From Stappia taiwanensis (GTDB taxonomy: Bacteria; Pseudomonadota; Alphaproteobacteria; Rhizobiales; Stappiaceae): a stretch of 64,000 bases of DNA. The position numbers and the translations under genes were made by a program. This document shows positions 35,449-44,114 of the stretch, piece after piece. The notes beneath the pieces are model-generated. The model was given only the letters and a program-made list of their open reading frames with translations. It was not told the DNA's origin and made no database searches. The stretch's first letter is position 1, and each line of letters begins with the position of its first letter. The stretch is taken from NCBI RefSeq assembly GCF_014635285.1, contig NZ_BMCR01000004.1, forward strand, positions 1-64,000, read 5' to 3'.

Positions 35449-35498
35449 TCGCCAGAACGCCTGAAGGTAAATTAGGCAAGCGCGTTGGAATCATCATC

Positions 35499-35516
35499 CA
35501 ATTTTTCGAAAAATTG
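35499..35516 (+). promoter_or_regulatory. Perfect 18-bp palindrome upstream of cysK
   Basis: CAATTTTTCGAAAAATTG is fully palindromic and lies 145 bp before the cysK start and 51 bp beyond the candidate ChrR promoter. It is followed by a second inverted repeat, GCAGAA/TTCTGC (35518-35538). It is a candidate operator for cysK or the divergent gene. Confidence 0.4.
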
Positions 35517-35660
35517 CGCAGAAGATTTTCAATTCTGCCCTGCAGACGCAAAGCGTTTCGGCTTGATGCACCTTTCTGCTGCCCCTAGGCTCGATCCCCA
35601 AACGCACAACGCCCGCGCGCACCGTGCCCCTTCCCCGTTCCTATGAAAGCGACCTGACCC

Positions 35661-36701
35661 ATGAGCATCAAGATGTCGGTAGTCGAGGCCATCGGCAACA
35701 CGCCCCTCATCCGGCTGAACCGCGCTTCCGAGCTGACCGGATGCGAGATCTACGGCAAGGCAGAGTTCATGAACCCGGGCCAGTCGGTCAAGGACCGGGC
35801 GGCGCTGTTCATCATCCGCGATGCCATCGAGCGCGGCACCTTGCGCCCGGGCGGCGTGATCGTCGAGGGCACGGCGGGCAACACCGGCATCGGCCTGGCG
35901 CTGGTCGGCAACGCGCTCGGCTTCCGCTCGGTGATCGTCATTCCCGAAACCCAGAGCCAGGAAAAGAAGGACATGCTGCGGCTCGCCGGCGCGGAGCTGG
36001 TGGAAGTCCCGGCGGTGCCCTATCGCAATCCGAACAACTACGTGAAGGTCTCCGGACGGCTGGCCGAGCAACTGGCCAAAACCGAGGAAAACGGTGCCAT
36101 CTGGGCCAACCAGTTCGACAACACCGCCAACCGGCGCGCCCATATCGAGACCACCGGCCCGGAAATCTTCGACCAGACCGACGGCAAGGTCGACGGCTTC
36201 ATCTGTGCGGTCGGCTCCGGCGGCACCCTGGCCGGGGTTGGCATGGCCCTGAAGGAGCGCAACCCGGCGATCAAGATCGGCATCGCCGACCCGATGGGCG
36301 CCGCGCTTTACAACTACTACGCCCATGGCGAGCTGAAGGCGGAAGGTTCGTCGATTTCCGAAGGCATCGGCCAGGGACGGATCACCGCCAATCTGGAAGA
36401 TGCGCCGGTGGATCTTGCCTATCAGATCCCCGACGAGGAAGCGCTGCCGGTGGTGTTCGATCTGCTGGAGCACGAGGGGCTGTGCATGGGCGCCTCCACC
36501 GGCGTCAATGTGGCCGGCGCGATCCGCATGGCCCGGGATCTCGGCCCCGGCCACACCATCGTGACGATCCTGTGCGACTATGGCACCCGCTACCAGTCCA
36601 AGCTGTTCAATCCGGAGTTCCTGCGCTCCAAGGCACTGCCCGTGCCCGGCTGGCTGGAGCGGCGGAGCAACATCTCCGTTCCCTTCGAGACGGTGGACTG
36701 A
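35661..36701 (+). CDS. cysK: Cysteine synthase A (O-acetylserine sulfhydrylase)
   Basis: A 346-residue PLP enzyme of the beta family making cysteine from O-acetylserine and sulfide. The PLP lysine is K44 in NPGQSVKDRAA. The substrate loop is EGTAGNTGIGLAL, and the phosphate-binding glycine loop is AVGSGGTLAGVG. It is slightly longer than typical CysK (about 320) because of a C-terminal extension. The start ATG at 35661 precedes IKMSVVEAIGNTPLIRL, the usual N terminus. Transcription is away from the ChrR-like gene. A cystathionine synthase role is less likely, as no CBS domain is present. Confidence 0.92.
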   Translation: MSIKMSVVEAIGNTPLIRLNRASELTGCEIYGKAEFMNPGQSVKDRAALFIIRDAIERGTLRPGGVIVEGTAGNTGIGLALVGNALGFRSVIVIPETQSQEKKDMLRLAGAELVEVPAVPYRNPNNYVKVSGRLAEQLAKTEENGAIWANQFDNTANRRAHIETTGPEIFDQTDGKVDGFICAVGSGGTLAGVGMALKERNPAIKIGIADPMGAALYNYYAHGELKAEGSSISEGIGQGRITANLEDAPVDLAYQIPDEEALPVVFDLLEHEGLCMGASTGVNVAGAIRMARDLGPGHTIVTILCDYGTRYQSKLFNPEFLRSKALPVPGWLERRSNISVPFETVD

Positions 36702-36964
36702 CTGACCGCCCGCGCCGGGCTGTCCGCTGCAGGATAGCCGGCGCAACGATCTCCGCTTCGGAAATTCGGCAACCTCAGCTATAACTTGGGTCAGATGAAA
36801 CCTGTGCCTGTCGCTTTCGTTGCGGCAGGCACGGACCGGAAAAGCCCTTGTGACAATAGCCATTTCGACCGCCAGAGCGCGCCCTCATCCCTTGACGCTT
36901 CCCCAAGCCCGGACAGGCGATGGCCGGGCGTTTTGCCTCTCCCGCCGTAGCCGGAGCCCTGCCC

Positions 36965-38443
36965 ATGCCGACTGATCCTGGCATCGAGCTGGCGGCGCGC
37001 GACGTCGGCTTCGTCGAGATGCTGATGGCGAACCTGCCGATCATCGCCGCCCTCACCCTGGCGCTCTATACGCTCGCCGCCGTCTGCGCGGTCCGCGAGG
37101 TGCTGTATTCGCGCACCTCGCAAGGCTCGATCGCCTGGCTGCTGTCGCTGTTGTTCCTGCCCTTCCCCACCGGGTTTCTCTATCTGGTGTTCGGCTGGAA
37201 GCGGTTCGAGGAATATGCCGAGATCCACGCCTATGCCGGCCGCGAGACCCGCGCTGCCCGGGCGCGGGAAATGCATCTCGCCGACATGACCACCAGCACA
37301 AGCTGGCCGGTGCTGACCCGGATCGCCCAGATCCCGTTCCTTGCCGGCAACACCGCCGATCTTCTGATCGACGGCCCGGACACCTTCACCTCCATTCTGG
37401 AGGGGATCTCGGCCGCGCGGCGCGAGGTGCTGGTGCAGTTCTTCATCATCCGCGACGATGAGCTTGGCAACCAGCTTGCCGATTGCCTGATCGAACGGGC
37501 CAGCGCCGGCGTGCCAATCCGCCTGCTGTACGACGATGTCGGCAGCAAGAGCCTGTCCCGGCGCTACATCCGCCGGCTGGTCGAGGCCGGGGTCAAGGTC
37601 TCCGCCTTCAACGAGCGGCACAAACTGCTGCGTATGACCGGCCCGATGCGGCTCAACTACCGCAATCACCGCAAGATCGTCGTGGTCGACGGCGAGACGG
37701 CCTGGGTCGGCGGCCACAATGTCGGCGATGAATATGTCGGTCGCTCCCCCGCCTTCGGTCACTGGCGCGACACCCATGTCAAGGTCCACGGCCCGGCAGC
37801 GATCGCCTGCGCCCTGGCCTTTTGCGAGGACTGGCACTGGGCGACCGGCGCGCCGATGACCCCATACCTGCCCGATCCGGTGCCGCAGCCGGGCGATGAG
37901 CCGGTGCTGGTGATGCCGACCGGACCGGCGGACACGTTCGAGGATTGCGCCATCGCCTTTTCCGAGGTGATCGCCAGGGCGCGCAAGCGACTGTGGATCG
38001 TCAGCCCTTATTTCGTGCCTGAAGAGAGCATGCAGACCGCGCTGCTGGCCGCGGCGATGCGCGGGGTGGATATCCGCATCCTGTTGCCGGAGAAGGCCGA
38101 CCACCGGCTGGTGTGGCTGGCCAGCTATGCCCATGCGGACGACATGGTCGCTCAAGGCATCAAGGTCTACCGCTACAAGGCCGGCTTCCTGCACCAGAAG
38201 GTCATTCTCGTCGATGACGAGATCGCCGGCATCGGCACGGTGAATTTCGACGCCCGCTCCTTCCGCATCAATTTCGAGATCACCCTGTGGTTCACCCATC
38301 AGCGGACCATCGCGGCGGTGGATGCCATGCTGGCGCGCGACTTTGCCGAGGCCCGGGCGACCACCCGCTCGGACCTGTCGTCGCGGTCCTACGCCTTCCG
38401 CCTTGTGGCTCAGGCAGCGCGGCTGTTCTCGCCAATCCTGTGA
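36965..38443 (+). CDS. cls: Cardiolipin synthase (phospholipase D superfamily)
   Basis: A 492-residue membrane-bound enzyme with two N-terminal transmembrane segments (IIAALTLALYTLAAVCAV and IAWLLSLLFLPFPTGFLYLV), then two PLD phosphodiesterase domains. The HKD motifs are HRKIVVVDGETAWVGGHN and HQKVILVDDEIAGIGTVN. It should condense two phosphatidylglycerols into cardiolipin, or use related lipids. The ATG at 36965 follows GGAG; an upstream ATG at 36920 is possible. The preceding 260 bp hold a hairpin (GTGCCTG/CAGGCAC, 36804-36832) without a T-run and nothing else I can name. Confidence 0.92.
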   Translation: MPTDPGIELAARDVGFVEMLMANLPIIAALTLALYTLAAVCAVREVLYSRTSQGSIAWLLSLLFLPFPTGFLYLVFGWKRFEEYAEIHAYAGRETRAARAREMHLADMTTSTSWPVLTRIAQIPFLAGNTADLLIDGPDTFTSILEGISAARREVLVQFFIIRDDELGNQLADCLIERASAGVPIRLLYDDVGSKSLSRRYIRRLVEAGVKVSAFNERHKLLRMTGPMRLNYRNHRKIVVVDGETAWVGGHNVGDEYVGRSPAFGHWRDTHVKVHGPAAIACALAFCEDWHWATGAPMTPYLPDPVPQPGDEPVLVMPTGPADTFEDCAIAFSEVIARARKRLWIVSPYFVPEESMQTALLAAAMRGVDIRILLPEKADHRLVWLASYAHADDMVAQGIKVYRYKAGFLHQKVILVDDEIAGIGTVNFDARSFRINFEITLWFTHQRTIAAVDAMLARDFAEARATTRSDLSSRSYAFRLVAQAARLFSPIL

Positions 38444-38526
38444 GCGGGGACGCGCGCAACGGTTGATTGGCCGCAACGATCGGCTAGGCTTGCCGGCGCT
38501 ATCAGGAATCGCATGCGAGGATGCCC

Positions 38527-39240
38527 ATGACCGATCTGCTGTTTCGCGAAGATGCCTACCTGCGCAGTTGCGAGGCGGTCGTAAGCGGCGTCAACGACCG
38601 GGGCGGGCTCCTGCTCGACCGCACGGTGTTCTATGCCACCGGCGGCGGCCAGCCGGGCGACAGCGGCCATCTGGAGCTGGAGGACGGGACGGAAATCCCG
38701 CTGGCAACCACCGTCTATGACGCGGAACGCCGGATCGTCCATGTGCCGGCGGACGGGGCAAGCCTGCCCGAGCCGGGCATGCGGGTGACCGCCCACCTGG
38801 ACTGGACGCGCCGCTACCGGCTGATGCGGGTGCACACCGCGCTTCATCTTCTGTCGGTCGTCCTGCCCTTCCCCGTCACCGGCGGCCAGATTTCCGAGGG
38901 CGAAGGACGGCTCGATTTCGACATCCCCGAAGCGACCCTCGACAAGGAGGAGATCGCGGCGAAGGTCAACGAGATCGCAGCCGGCGACCATGCGGTCACC
39001 AGCGAGTGGATCACCGATGAAGAGCTCCTTGCCAAGCCGGATCTGGTCAAGACCATGAGCGTCAAGCCGCCGATGGGCAGCGGCAAGGTGCGGCTGGTGC
39101 GGATCGGCACCGACATCGACCTTCAGCCCTGCGGCGGCACCCATGTCAGCCGCACCTCGGAAATCGGCCCGCTCGAGGTCACCAAGATCGAGAAGAAGGG
39201 CCGGCAGAACCGCCGGGTGCGCATCCGCCTGGCCGATTGA
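38527..39240 (+). CDS. Alanyl-tRNA editing protein AlaX
   Basis: A 237-residue stand-alone editing domain related to the C-terminal part of AlaRS. It hydrolyses mischarged Ser-tRNA-Ala or Gly-tRNA-Ala. The zinc-site residues appear as the two histidines of RVHTALHLLS and as CGGTH in LQPCGGTHVSRTSEIG. FYATGGGQPGDSG is the N-terminal beta-barrel signature, and the GxGQ-like strand is conserved. GAGG sits right before the ATG at 38521 and 6 nt before the ATG at 38527, so I chose the second. It precedes sseA by 73 bp. Confidence 0.9.
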   Translation: MTDLLFREDAYLRSCEAVVSGVNDRGGLLLDRTVFYATGGGQPGDSGHLELEDGTEIPLATTVYDAERRIVHVPADGASLPEPGMRVTAHLDWTRRYRLMRVHTALHLLSVVLPFPVTGGQISEGEGRLDFDIPEATLDKEEIAAKVNEIAAGDHAVTSEWITDEELLAKPDLVKTMSVKPPMGSGKVRLVRIGTDIDLQPCGGTHVSRTSEIGPLEVTKIEKKGRQNRRVRIRLAD

Positions 39241-39313
39241 CCGTTTGTCGTCCACGGCGGAGACCGCCACTTCCTTTCCCGTTCACACGTCCCCTAGCTT
39301 GCGAGTTCAGATC

Positions 39314-40156
39314 ATGGCCACTTCCCCGCTCGTTTCCACCGATTGGCTCGCCGCCCGGCTGTCCTCCCCGGACGTGGTGGTCGTCAATGCCTGGCTGCCG
39401 CCGGTCGGCCAGCCCGACGCCCAGCCGGAATACGCGCAAGAGCATATTCCCGGCGCGATCTTCTTCGACGTCAACGCGCTCAGCGACCAGGCCAGCGACC
39501 TGCCGCACATGCTGCCGCCGGCGCATGTGTTTTCCTCAATGATGCGCAAGCTGGGCATCGGCGATGGCCAGACCATCGTCGTCTATGACGGCATGGGGCT
39601 CTATTCCGCCGCCCGCGTGTGGTGGACCTTCCGCGCGATGGGCGTGGAGCGGGTGCATGTGCTCAATGGCGGCCTGCCGAAGTGGAAGGCCGAGGGGCAC
39701 CCGCTAGAGGATCTGCCGCCGGTGCCGCGCGGCGAGCGCCATTTCTCCGCCCGTCTCGACAATTCGCTGGTGGCCGATCTGGAGAAGGTCCGCCGTGCGC
39801 TGGCAAGCGGCGCCCAGGTGCTCGACGCACGTTCGCGTGGCCGCTTCTCCGGCGAGGAAGCGGAACCACGCGCCGGCCTCAAGTCCGGCCACATGCCCGG
39901 CGCCCGCAACCTGCCCTTCACCGAGTTGCTGGAGGGCGGTTGCCTGCGCCCGGCGGCCGAACTGGCGGCGGCCTTCGACGCCACCGGTATCGATCGGGGC
40001 AAGCCGGTGATCACCACCTGCGGTTCCGGCGTCACCGCCGCGATCCTGTCGCTGGCGCTGGCGGAGGCCGGGCAGGCCAAGGCACCGGTCTATGACGGCT
40101 CCTGGAGCGAATGGGGCGCGCATCCGGACACCGAAGTCGTCCAGGGCGACGCCTGA
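39314..40156 (+). CDS. sseA: 3-mercaptopyruvate sulfurtransferase
   Basis: A 280-residue tandem-rhodanese protein. The N-terminal domain is structural; the C-terminal active loop is CGSGVTA with catalytic C236, the sequence diagnostic for mercaptopyruvate sulfurtransferase rather than thiosulfate sulfurtransferase. Arginines in the domains (AARVWWTFRAMG, DARSRGRFSGEE) fit substrate binding. It moves sulfane sulfur from 3-mercaptopyruvate to thiol acceptors. With cysK it lies in a loose sulfur-metabolism neighbourhood. Confidence 0.93.
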   Translation: MATSPLVSTDWLAARLSSPDVVVVNAWLPPVGQPDAQPEYAQEHIPGAIFFDVNALSDQASDLPHMLPPAHVFSSMMRKLGIGDGQTIVVYDGMGLYSAARVWWTFRAMGVERVHVLNGGLPKWKAEGHPLEDLPPVPRGERHFSARLDNSLVADLEKVRRALASGAQVLDARSRGRFSGEEAEPRAGLKSGHMPGARNLPFTELLEGGCLRPAAELAAAFDATGIDRGKPVITTCGSGVTAAILSLALAEAGQAKAPVYDGSWSEWGAHPDTEVVQGDA

Positions 40157-40303
40157 CGTCGATTGTGGAACGAGCGCACGTCGCAATTTCTACACAACGC
40201 AGGGGGCGGCTCTTCTAGCCTCCCCTCAAGCCCGACAACGAGCCGCGACAGGCTCGGCCAGACCTGAGGCGCGAAGACCCCGGGCGCAGGAGGAAACGGT
40301 TTC

Positions 40304-41974
40304 ATGGCGAGTGACATTGAAATTGCACGTGCGGCCAAGATGCGGCCGATCACCGAGATCGGCGCGAAGCTGGATATTCCGCCGGAGGCGCTGGAAAGCT
40401 ACGGTTCGACCAAGGCCAAGGTCAAATCCTCCTTCATCGCCGGACTGAACGGCCGGCCCGACGGCAAGCTGATCCTCGTCACCGCGATCAACCCGACATC
40501 GGCCGGCGAAGGCAAGACCACCACCACCGTGGGCCTTGGCGACGGGCTCAACCGGATCGGCAAGCGGGCAGCCATGTGCCTGCGCGAACCCTCGCTCGGC
40601 CCCTGTTTCGGCATGAAGGGGGGCGCCGCCGGCGGCGGCCATGCCCAGGTCGTGCCGATGGAGGACATCAACCTCCATTTCACCGGCGATTTTCATGCGA
40701 TTACCTCCGCGCATAACCTCCTGTCGGCGCTGATCGACAACCACATCTACTGGGGCAACACGCTGGAGATCGACGTGCGCCGGGTGACCTGGCGCCGGGT
40801 CATGGACATGAACGACCGGTCCTTGCGGGAAATCGTCTCCTCGCTCGGCGGTGTCGCCAATGGCTTCCCGCGCGAGGCCGGCTTCGACATCACCGTTGCC
40901 TCGGAAATCATGGCGATCCTCTGCCTTGCCACCGATCTCGCCGATCTGCAGGAGCGGCTCGGCAACATCATCATCGGCTATCGCCGCGACCGCTCCGCCA
41001 TCACCGCCCGTGACCTTGAGGCGGATGGGGCGATGACAGTTCTTCTCAAGGAGGCGATGCAGCCCAATCTGGTGCAGACGCTGGAAAACAACCCCGCCTT
41101 CATCCATGGCGGCCCGTTCGCCAACATCGCCCATGGCTGTAACTCGGTGATCGCCACCCGGACCGCGCTGAAACTGGCCGATTACGTGGTGACCGAGGCC
41201 GGCTTCGGCGCCGATCTCGGCGCGGAGAAATTCTTCGATATCAAGTGCCGCAAGGCGGGGCTTTCGCCGGCGGCCGCGGTGATCGTCGCCACCATCCGTG
41301 CGCTGAAGATGAACGGCGGCGTGGGCAAGGACGAATTGGGCGAGGAGAACGTCGAGGCGCTGAAGAAGGGCTGCGCCAACCTTGGCCGGCACATCGAGAA
41401 CGTCAAGCAATTCGGCGTACCGGTGGTGGTCGCCATCAATCACTTTGTCACCGACACCGACGCCGAGGTCGAGGCGATCAAGGCCTATGCCGCCGAGCAG
41501 GGCGTGGAGGCAGTCCTCTGCCAGCACTGGGCCAAGGGATCGGAGGGCACCGAGGAACTTGCGCGCAAGGTCGTGGAACTGGTGGAGCATGACAGCGCGC
41601 AATTCGCCCCGCTCTACGAGGACGACATGCCGCTGTTCGCCAAGATCCAGACCGTGGCGCGGCGGATCTACCGGGCCGACGACGTTGCCGCTGACAAGTC
41701 GGTGCGCGACCAGTTGCACAAGTGGGAGGCGGACGGGTTCGGCCACCTGCCGGTGTGCATGGCCAAGACCCAGTATTCCTTCTCCACCGACCCGAACCTG
41801 CGCGGCGCGCCGACCGGGCATATGGTGCCGGTGCGCGAAGTGCGCCTGTCCGCCGGCGCCGGCTTCATCGTCGTCATCTGCGGTGAGATCATGACCATGC
41901 CGGGCCTGCCGAAGGTGCCCTCGGCCAACCACATCCGCCTCGACGCCGATGGGCAGATCGAAGGGCTGTTCTGA
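40304..41974 (+). CDS. fhs: Formate-tetrahydrofolate ligase
   Basis: A 556-residue ATP-dependent formyl-THF synthetase that interconverts formate, THF and ATP with 10-formyl-THF. The P-loop region is [19 protein letters not shown]. Further conserved stretches are [30 protein letters not shown] and [20 protein letters not shown]. The length is canonical. AGGAGG lies 11 nt before the ATG. An intrinsic terminator follows. Beside the corrinoid methyltransferase genes, it is probably the last step that releases THF-bound C1 units as formate with ATP gain, or supplies formyl-THF. Confidence 0.95.
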   Translation: MASDIEIARAAKMRPITEIGAKLDIPPEALESYGSTKAKVKSSFIAGLNGRPDGKLILVTAINPTSAGEGKTTTTVGLGDGLNRIGKRAAMCLREPSLGPCFGMKGGAAGGGHAQVVPMEDINLHFTGDFHAITSAHNLLSALIDNHIYWGNTLEIDVRRVTWRRVMDMNDRSLREIVSSLGGVANGFPREAGFDITVASEIMAILCLATDLADLQERLGNIIIGYRRDRSAITARDLEADGAMTVLLKEAMQPNLVQTLENNPAFIHGGPFANIAHGCNSVIATRTALKLADYVVTEAGFGADLGAEKFFDIKCRKAGLSPAAAVIVATIRALKMNGGVGKDELGEENVEALKKGCANLGRHIENVKQFGVPVVVAINHFVTDTDAEVEAIKAYAAEQGVEAVLCQHWAKGSEGTEELARKVVELVEHDSAQFAPLYEDDMPLFAKIQTVARRIYRADDVAADKSVRDQLHKWEADGFGHLPVCMAKTQYSFSTDPNLRGAPTGHMVPVREVRLSAGAGFIVVICGEIMTMPGLPKVPSANHIRLDADGQIEGLF

Positions 41975-42006
41975 CGCGAGCGCCCTTCCCCACATGTGCC
42001 CTTGAA

Positions 42007-42039
42007 AACGGTCGGCCCCCGCCGGCCGTTTTTCGTTTT
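42007..42039 (+). terminator. Intrinsic terminator after fhs
   Basis: AACGGTCGGC (42007-42016) pairs with GCCGGCCGTT (42021-42030) around CCCC, and is followed by TTTTCGTTTT. It separates fhs from the corrinoid gene transcript. Confidence 0.85.
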
Positions 42040-42187
42040 ACCGCTGCGCAGGGACCCAGCCCCCTTCCCCGCGCGGCCATCTGTCGCTCCCGCGACCGCG
42101 CATGTCGCATTGAAGACACCGGCGCGGCGCGGCTGGCCGCACAGTATTCGGGTAAGACCTCGCCCCTCGTGCTTGTGGAGCCCGTTG

Positions 42188-42895
42188 ATGTCGGAAGAAG
42201 ACGATCTCGATCTTGCGTCGCTTTCGGACGAAGAACTTGTCGAGCAGATGCATGACGACCTTTACGACGGTCTCAAGGACGAGATCTGCGAAGGGGTCAA
42301 CATCCTGCTGGAGCGCGGCTGGACCCCATACAAGGTCCTGACCGATGCCCTGGTGGAGGGCATGCGGATCGTCGGCGTCGACTTCCGCGACGGGATCCTG
42401 TTCGTTCCCGAAGTGCTGATGTCGGCCAATGCGATGAAGGCCGGCATGGGCATCCTGCGGCCACTGCTGGCGGAAACCGGCGCCCCGAAGATGGGCAAGA
42501 TGGTGATCGGCACCGTGAAGGGCGACATCCACGACATCGGCAAGAACCTGGTGTCGATGATGATGGAAGGCGCCGGTTTCGAGGTGATCGACATCGGCAT
42601 CAACAACCCGGTCGAGAACTACCTGGCGGCGCTGGAAGAGCACAAGCCGGACATTCTCGGCATGTCGGCTCTCCTTACGACGACCATGCCCTATATGAAG
42701 GTGGTGATCGACGCGATGGTCGAGAAGGGCATCCGCGACGACTACATCGTCATGGTCGGCGGCGCACCGCTGAACGAGGAGTTCGGCCAGGCGGTCGGCG
42801 CCGACGCCTATGGGCGCGATGCGGCGGTCACGGTGGAGATGGCCAAGGACCTGATCGCGCGCAAGCACAACCAGCTGGCGGCGCGCACAGGGTAG
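42188..42895 (+). CDS. Methyltransferase corrinoid protein (MtbC-like)
   Basis: A 235-residue corrinoid protein of the MtbC/MtgC/MttC type. An N-terminal helical cap domain (about 10-95) precedes a B12-binding Rossmann domain whose cobalt ligand is H115 in GDIHDIGKN, followed by the partner motifs MSALLTT and MVGGAP. It shuttles a methyl group between the substrate methyltransferase (MttB-like, 54950) and the methyl-THF-forming enzyme (45000). An acidic N-terminal extension (SEEDDLDLASLSDEELVEQ) is longer than usual. GGAG lies before the ATG at 42188. Its stop codon lies in a 14-bp tandem repeat. Confidence 0.93.
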   Translation: MSEEDDLDLASLSDEELVEQMHDDLYDGLKDEICEGVNILLERGWTPYKVLTDALVEGMRIVGVDFRDGILFVPEVLMSANAMKAGMGILRPLLAETGAPKMGKMVIGTVKGDIHDIGKNLVSMMMEGAGFEVIDIGINNPVENYLAALEEHKPDILGMSALLTTTMPYMKVVIDAMVEKGIRDDYIVMVGGAPLNEEFGQAVGADAYGRDAAVTVEMAKDLIARKHNQLAARTG

Positions 42896-42928
42896 GCATC
42901 ACAGGGTAAGCATCACGGGGTAAGCGCC
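42887..42928 (+). repeat. Three tandem 14-bp units joining mtbC-like and DUF1638 genes
   Basis: ACAGGGTAGGCATC, ACAGGGTAAGCATC and ACGGGGTAAGCGCC follow head to tail. The first holds the TAG stop of the corrinoid gene, and the third ends at the DUF1638 ATG and supplies its GGGG ribosome site. Expansion or loss of a unit would change spacing and coupling. Confidence 0.8.
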
Positions 42929-43585
42929 ATGCCTGTCACGGCAACCCATGCGGCGGACATCCGGGGCACCGGACTGGCCCCGCATGTGGGCGTGCCCGCC
43001 CGCCCCGAAAAGGTGCTGGTGATCGCCTGCGGCGCGCTCGCCAACGAGGTGCTGGCCATCACCCGCCAGCACGGGCTCAGCCATGTGGCGCTGCAATGCC
43101 TGCCCGCGCAGCTGCACAACCGGCCGGAGAAGATCCCCGAGGCGGTCCGCCGGGCGATCCACGTCGCCCGCGCCCAGTATGCGCGCATTCTCATCGGCTA
43201 TGGCGATTGCGGCACCGGCGGTCTGCTCGACAAGGTTCTGGCCGAGGAAGGGGTGGAGCGGATCGAGGGTGCCCATTGCTACGCCTTCTTTACCGGCATC
43301 GACGGGTTCGAGGCGGAGATGGACCGGGAGCCGGGCACCTTCTACCTCACCGATTTTCTTGCCCGGCATTTCGACACGCTGGTCATCCGCCCGCTTGGCC
43401 TCGACACCCGGCCGGAGTTGCGCGACGCCTATTTCGGCAATTACACCCGGCTGATGTATCTGGAACAAAGCGGCGATGCCGTGCTGCGGGAGAAGGCACA
43501 GGCGGCAGCACGCCGGCTCGGGCTTTCCTATGCCCACCGGGTCACCGGCTATGGGCTGCTGGAAGAGATGCTGCGCGGCGCCTGA
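42929..43585 (+). CDS. DUF1638 domain protein
   Basis: A 218-residue protein of DUF1638. Conserved elements are VIACGALANEVLAI, LPAQLHNRPEKIPEAV, ILIGYGDCGTGGLLDKV and GAHCYAFFTG; the three cysteines in these could bind metal or a cofactor. Function unknown. The family is repeatedly encoded with corrinoid methyltransferase genes in methanogens and Alphaproteobacteria, so a role in corrinoid handling, activation or methyl transfer is inferred. It is in an operon with the MtbC-like gene and the folate enzymes downstream. Confidence 0.85.
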   Translation: MPVTATHAADIRGTGLAPHVGVPARPEKVLVIACGALANEVLAITRQHGLSHVALQCLPAQLHNRPEKIPEAVRRAIHVARAQYARILIGYGDCGTGGLLDKVLAEEGVERIEGAHCYAFFTGIDGFEAEMDREPGTFYLTDFLARHFDTLVIRPLGLDTRPELRDAYFGNYTRLMYLEQSGDAVLREKAQAAARRLGLSYAHRVTGYGLLEEMLRGA

Positions 43586-43811
43586 GCGCCGCCAAGACCG
43601 CAAACAGCCAACTTCCGATTGCCTGTACTCAAGTCTTCGTGAGCGAAGATCACGGGGCCGGCACCGAACACGCGCGCCTATACAGTCGCGTCAAGAATAC
43701 CCGCCCGTTCTTCTGTCGCTTTCAGGATTGCCGGTGTCGTCTGTGCACCGATGAACCGGCCGCCCGAAGGCATCATGAAGCCAACAGGGACGGCGGACGG
43801 GAGCCGATCGG

Positions 43812-44114
43812 ATGGCGCAAAAAACCATCGTCTATTGGCGGGACATCCCCGCCCAGGTGCTGATCAGGGCCGGACGGCGCACCGCCCGACGGGAGCTGCC
43901 GCTGCGTTTCATCGAGGCCATCGACCGCTGTGCCATGCGGGTGGGCGCGCGCGACAGCGACGCCTATCTGGAACAATGGCGCCGGGGCGAGGCGGAACCG
44001 GTTGGCGACGACCTGGAACAGGAAGCCGAGACCGCGCTCGCCGCCCTCGACAGCCAATACCCACCAGAGCGGCTGAAGACGCTCATCGGCTCGGAAGGAT
44101 ACGAGCATGACTGA
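43812..44114 (+). CDS. Small PF13769-type (virulence factor) protein
   Basis: A 100-residue protein with the features of the family labelled virulence factor (PF13769): IVYWRDIPAQVLIRAGRRTARRELPLRF, EAIDRCAMRVG and YLEQWRR. The name is historical, and no virulence role is implied. GGGAG lies before the ATG. It overlaps the MetF-like gene by 8 nt and should be coexpressed as a partner or assembly factor of that enzyme. The 226 bp before it contain no gene I can support. Confidence 0.8.
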   Translation: MAQKTIVYWRDIPAQVLIRAGRRTARRELPLRFIEAIDRCAMRVGARDSDAYLEQWRRGEAEPVGDDLEQEAETALAALDSQYPPERLKTLIGSEGYEHD

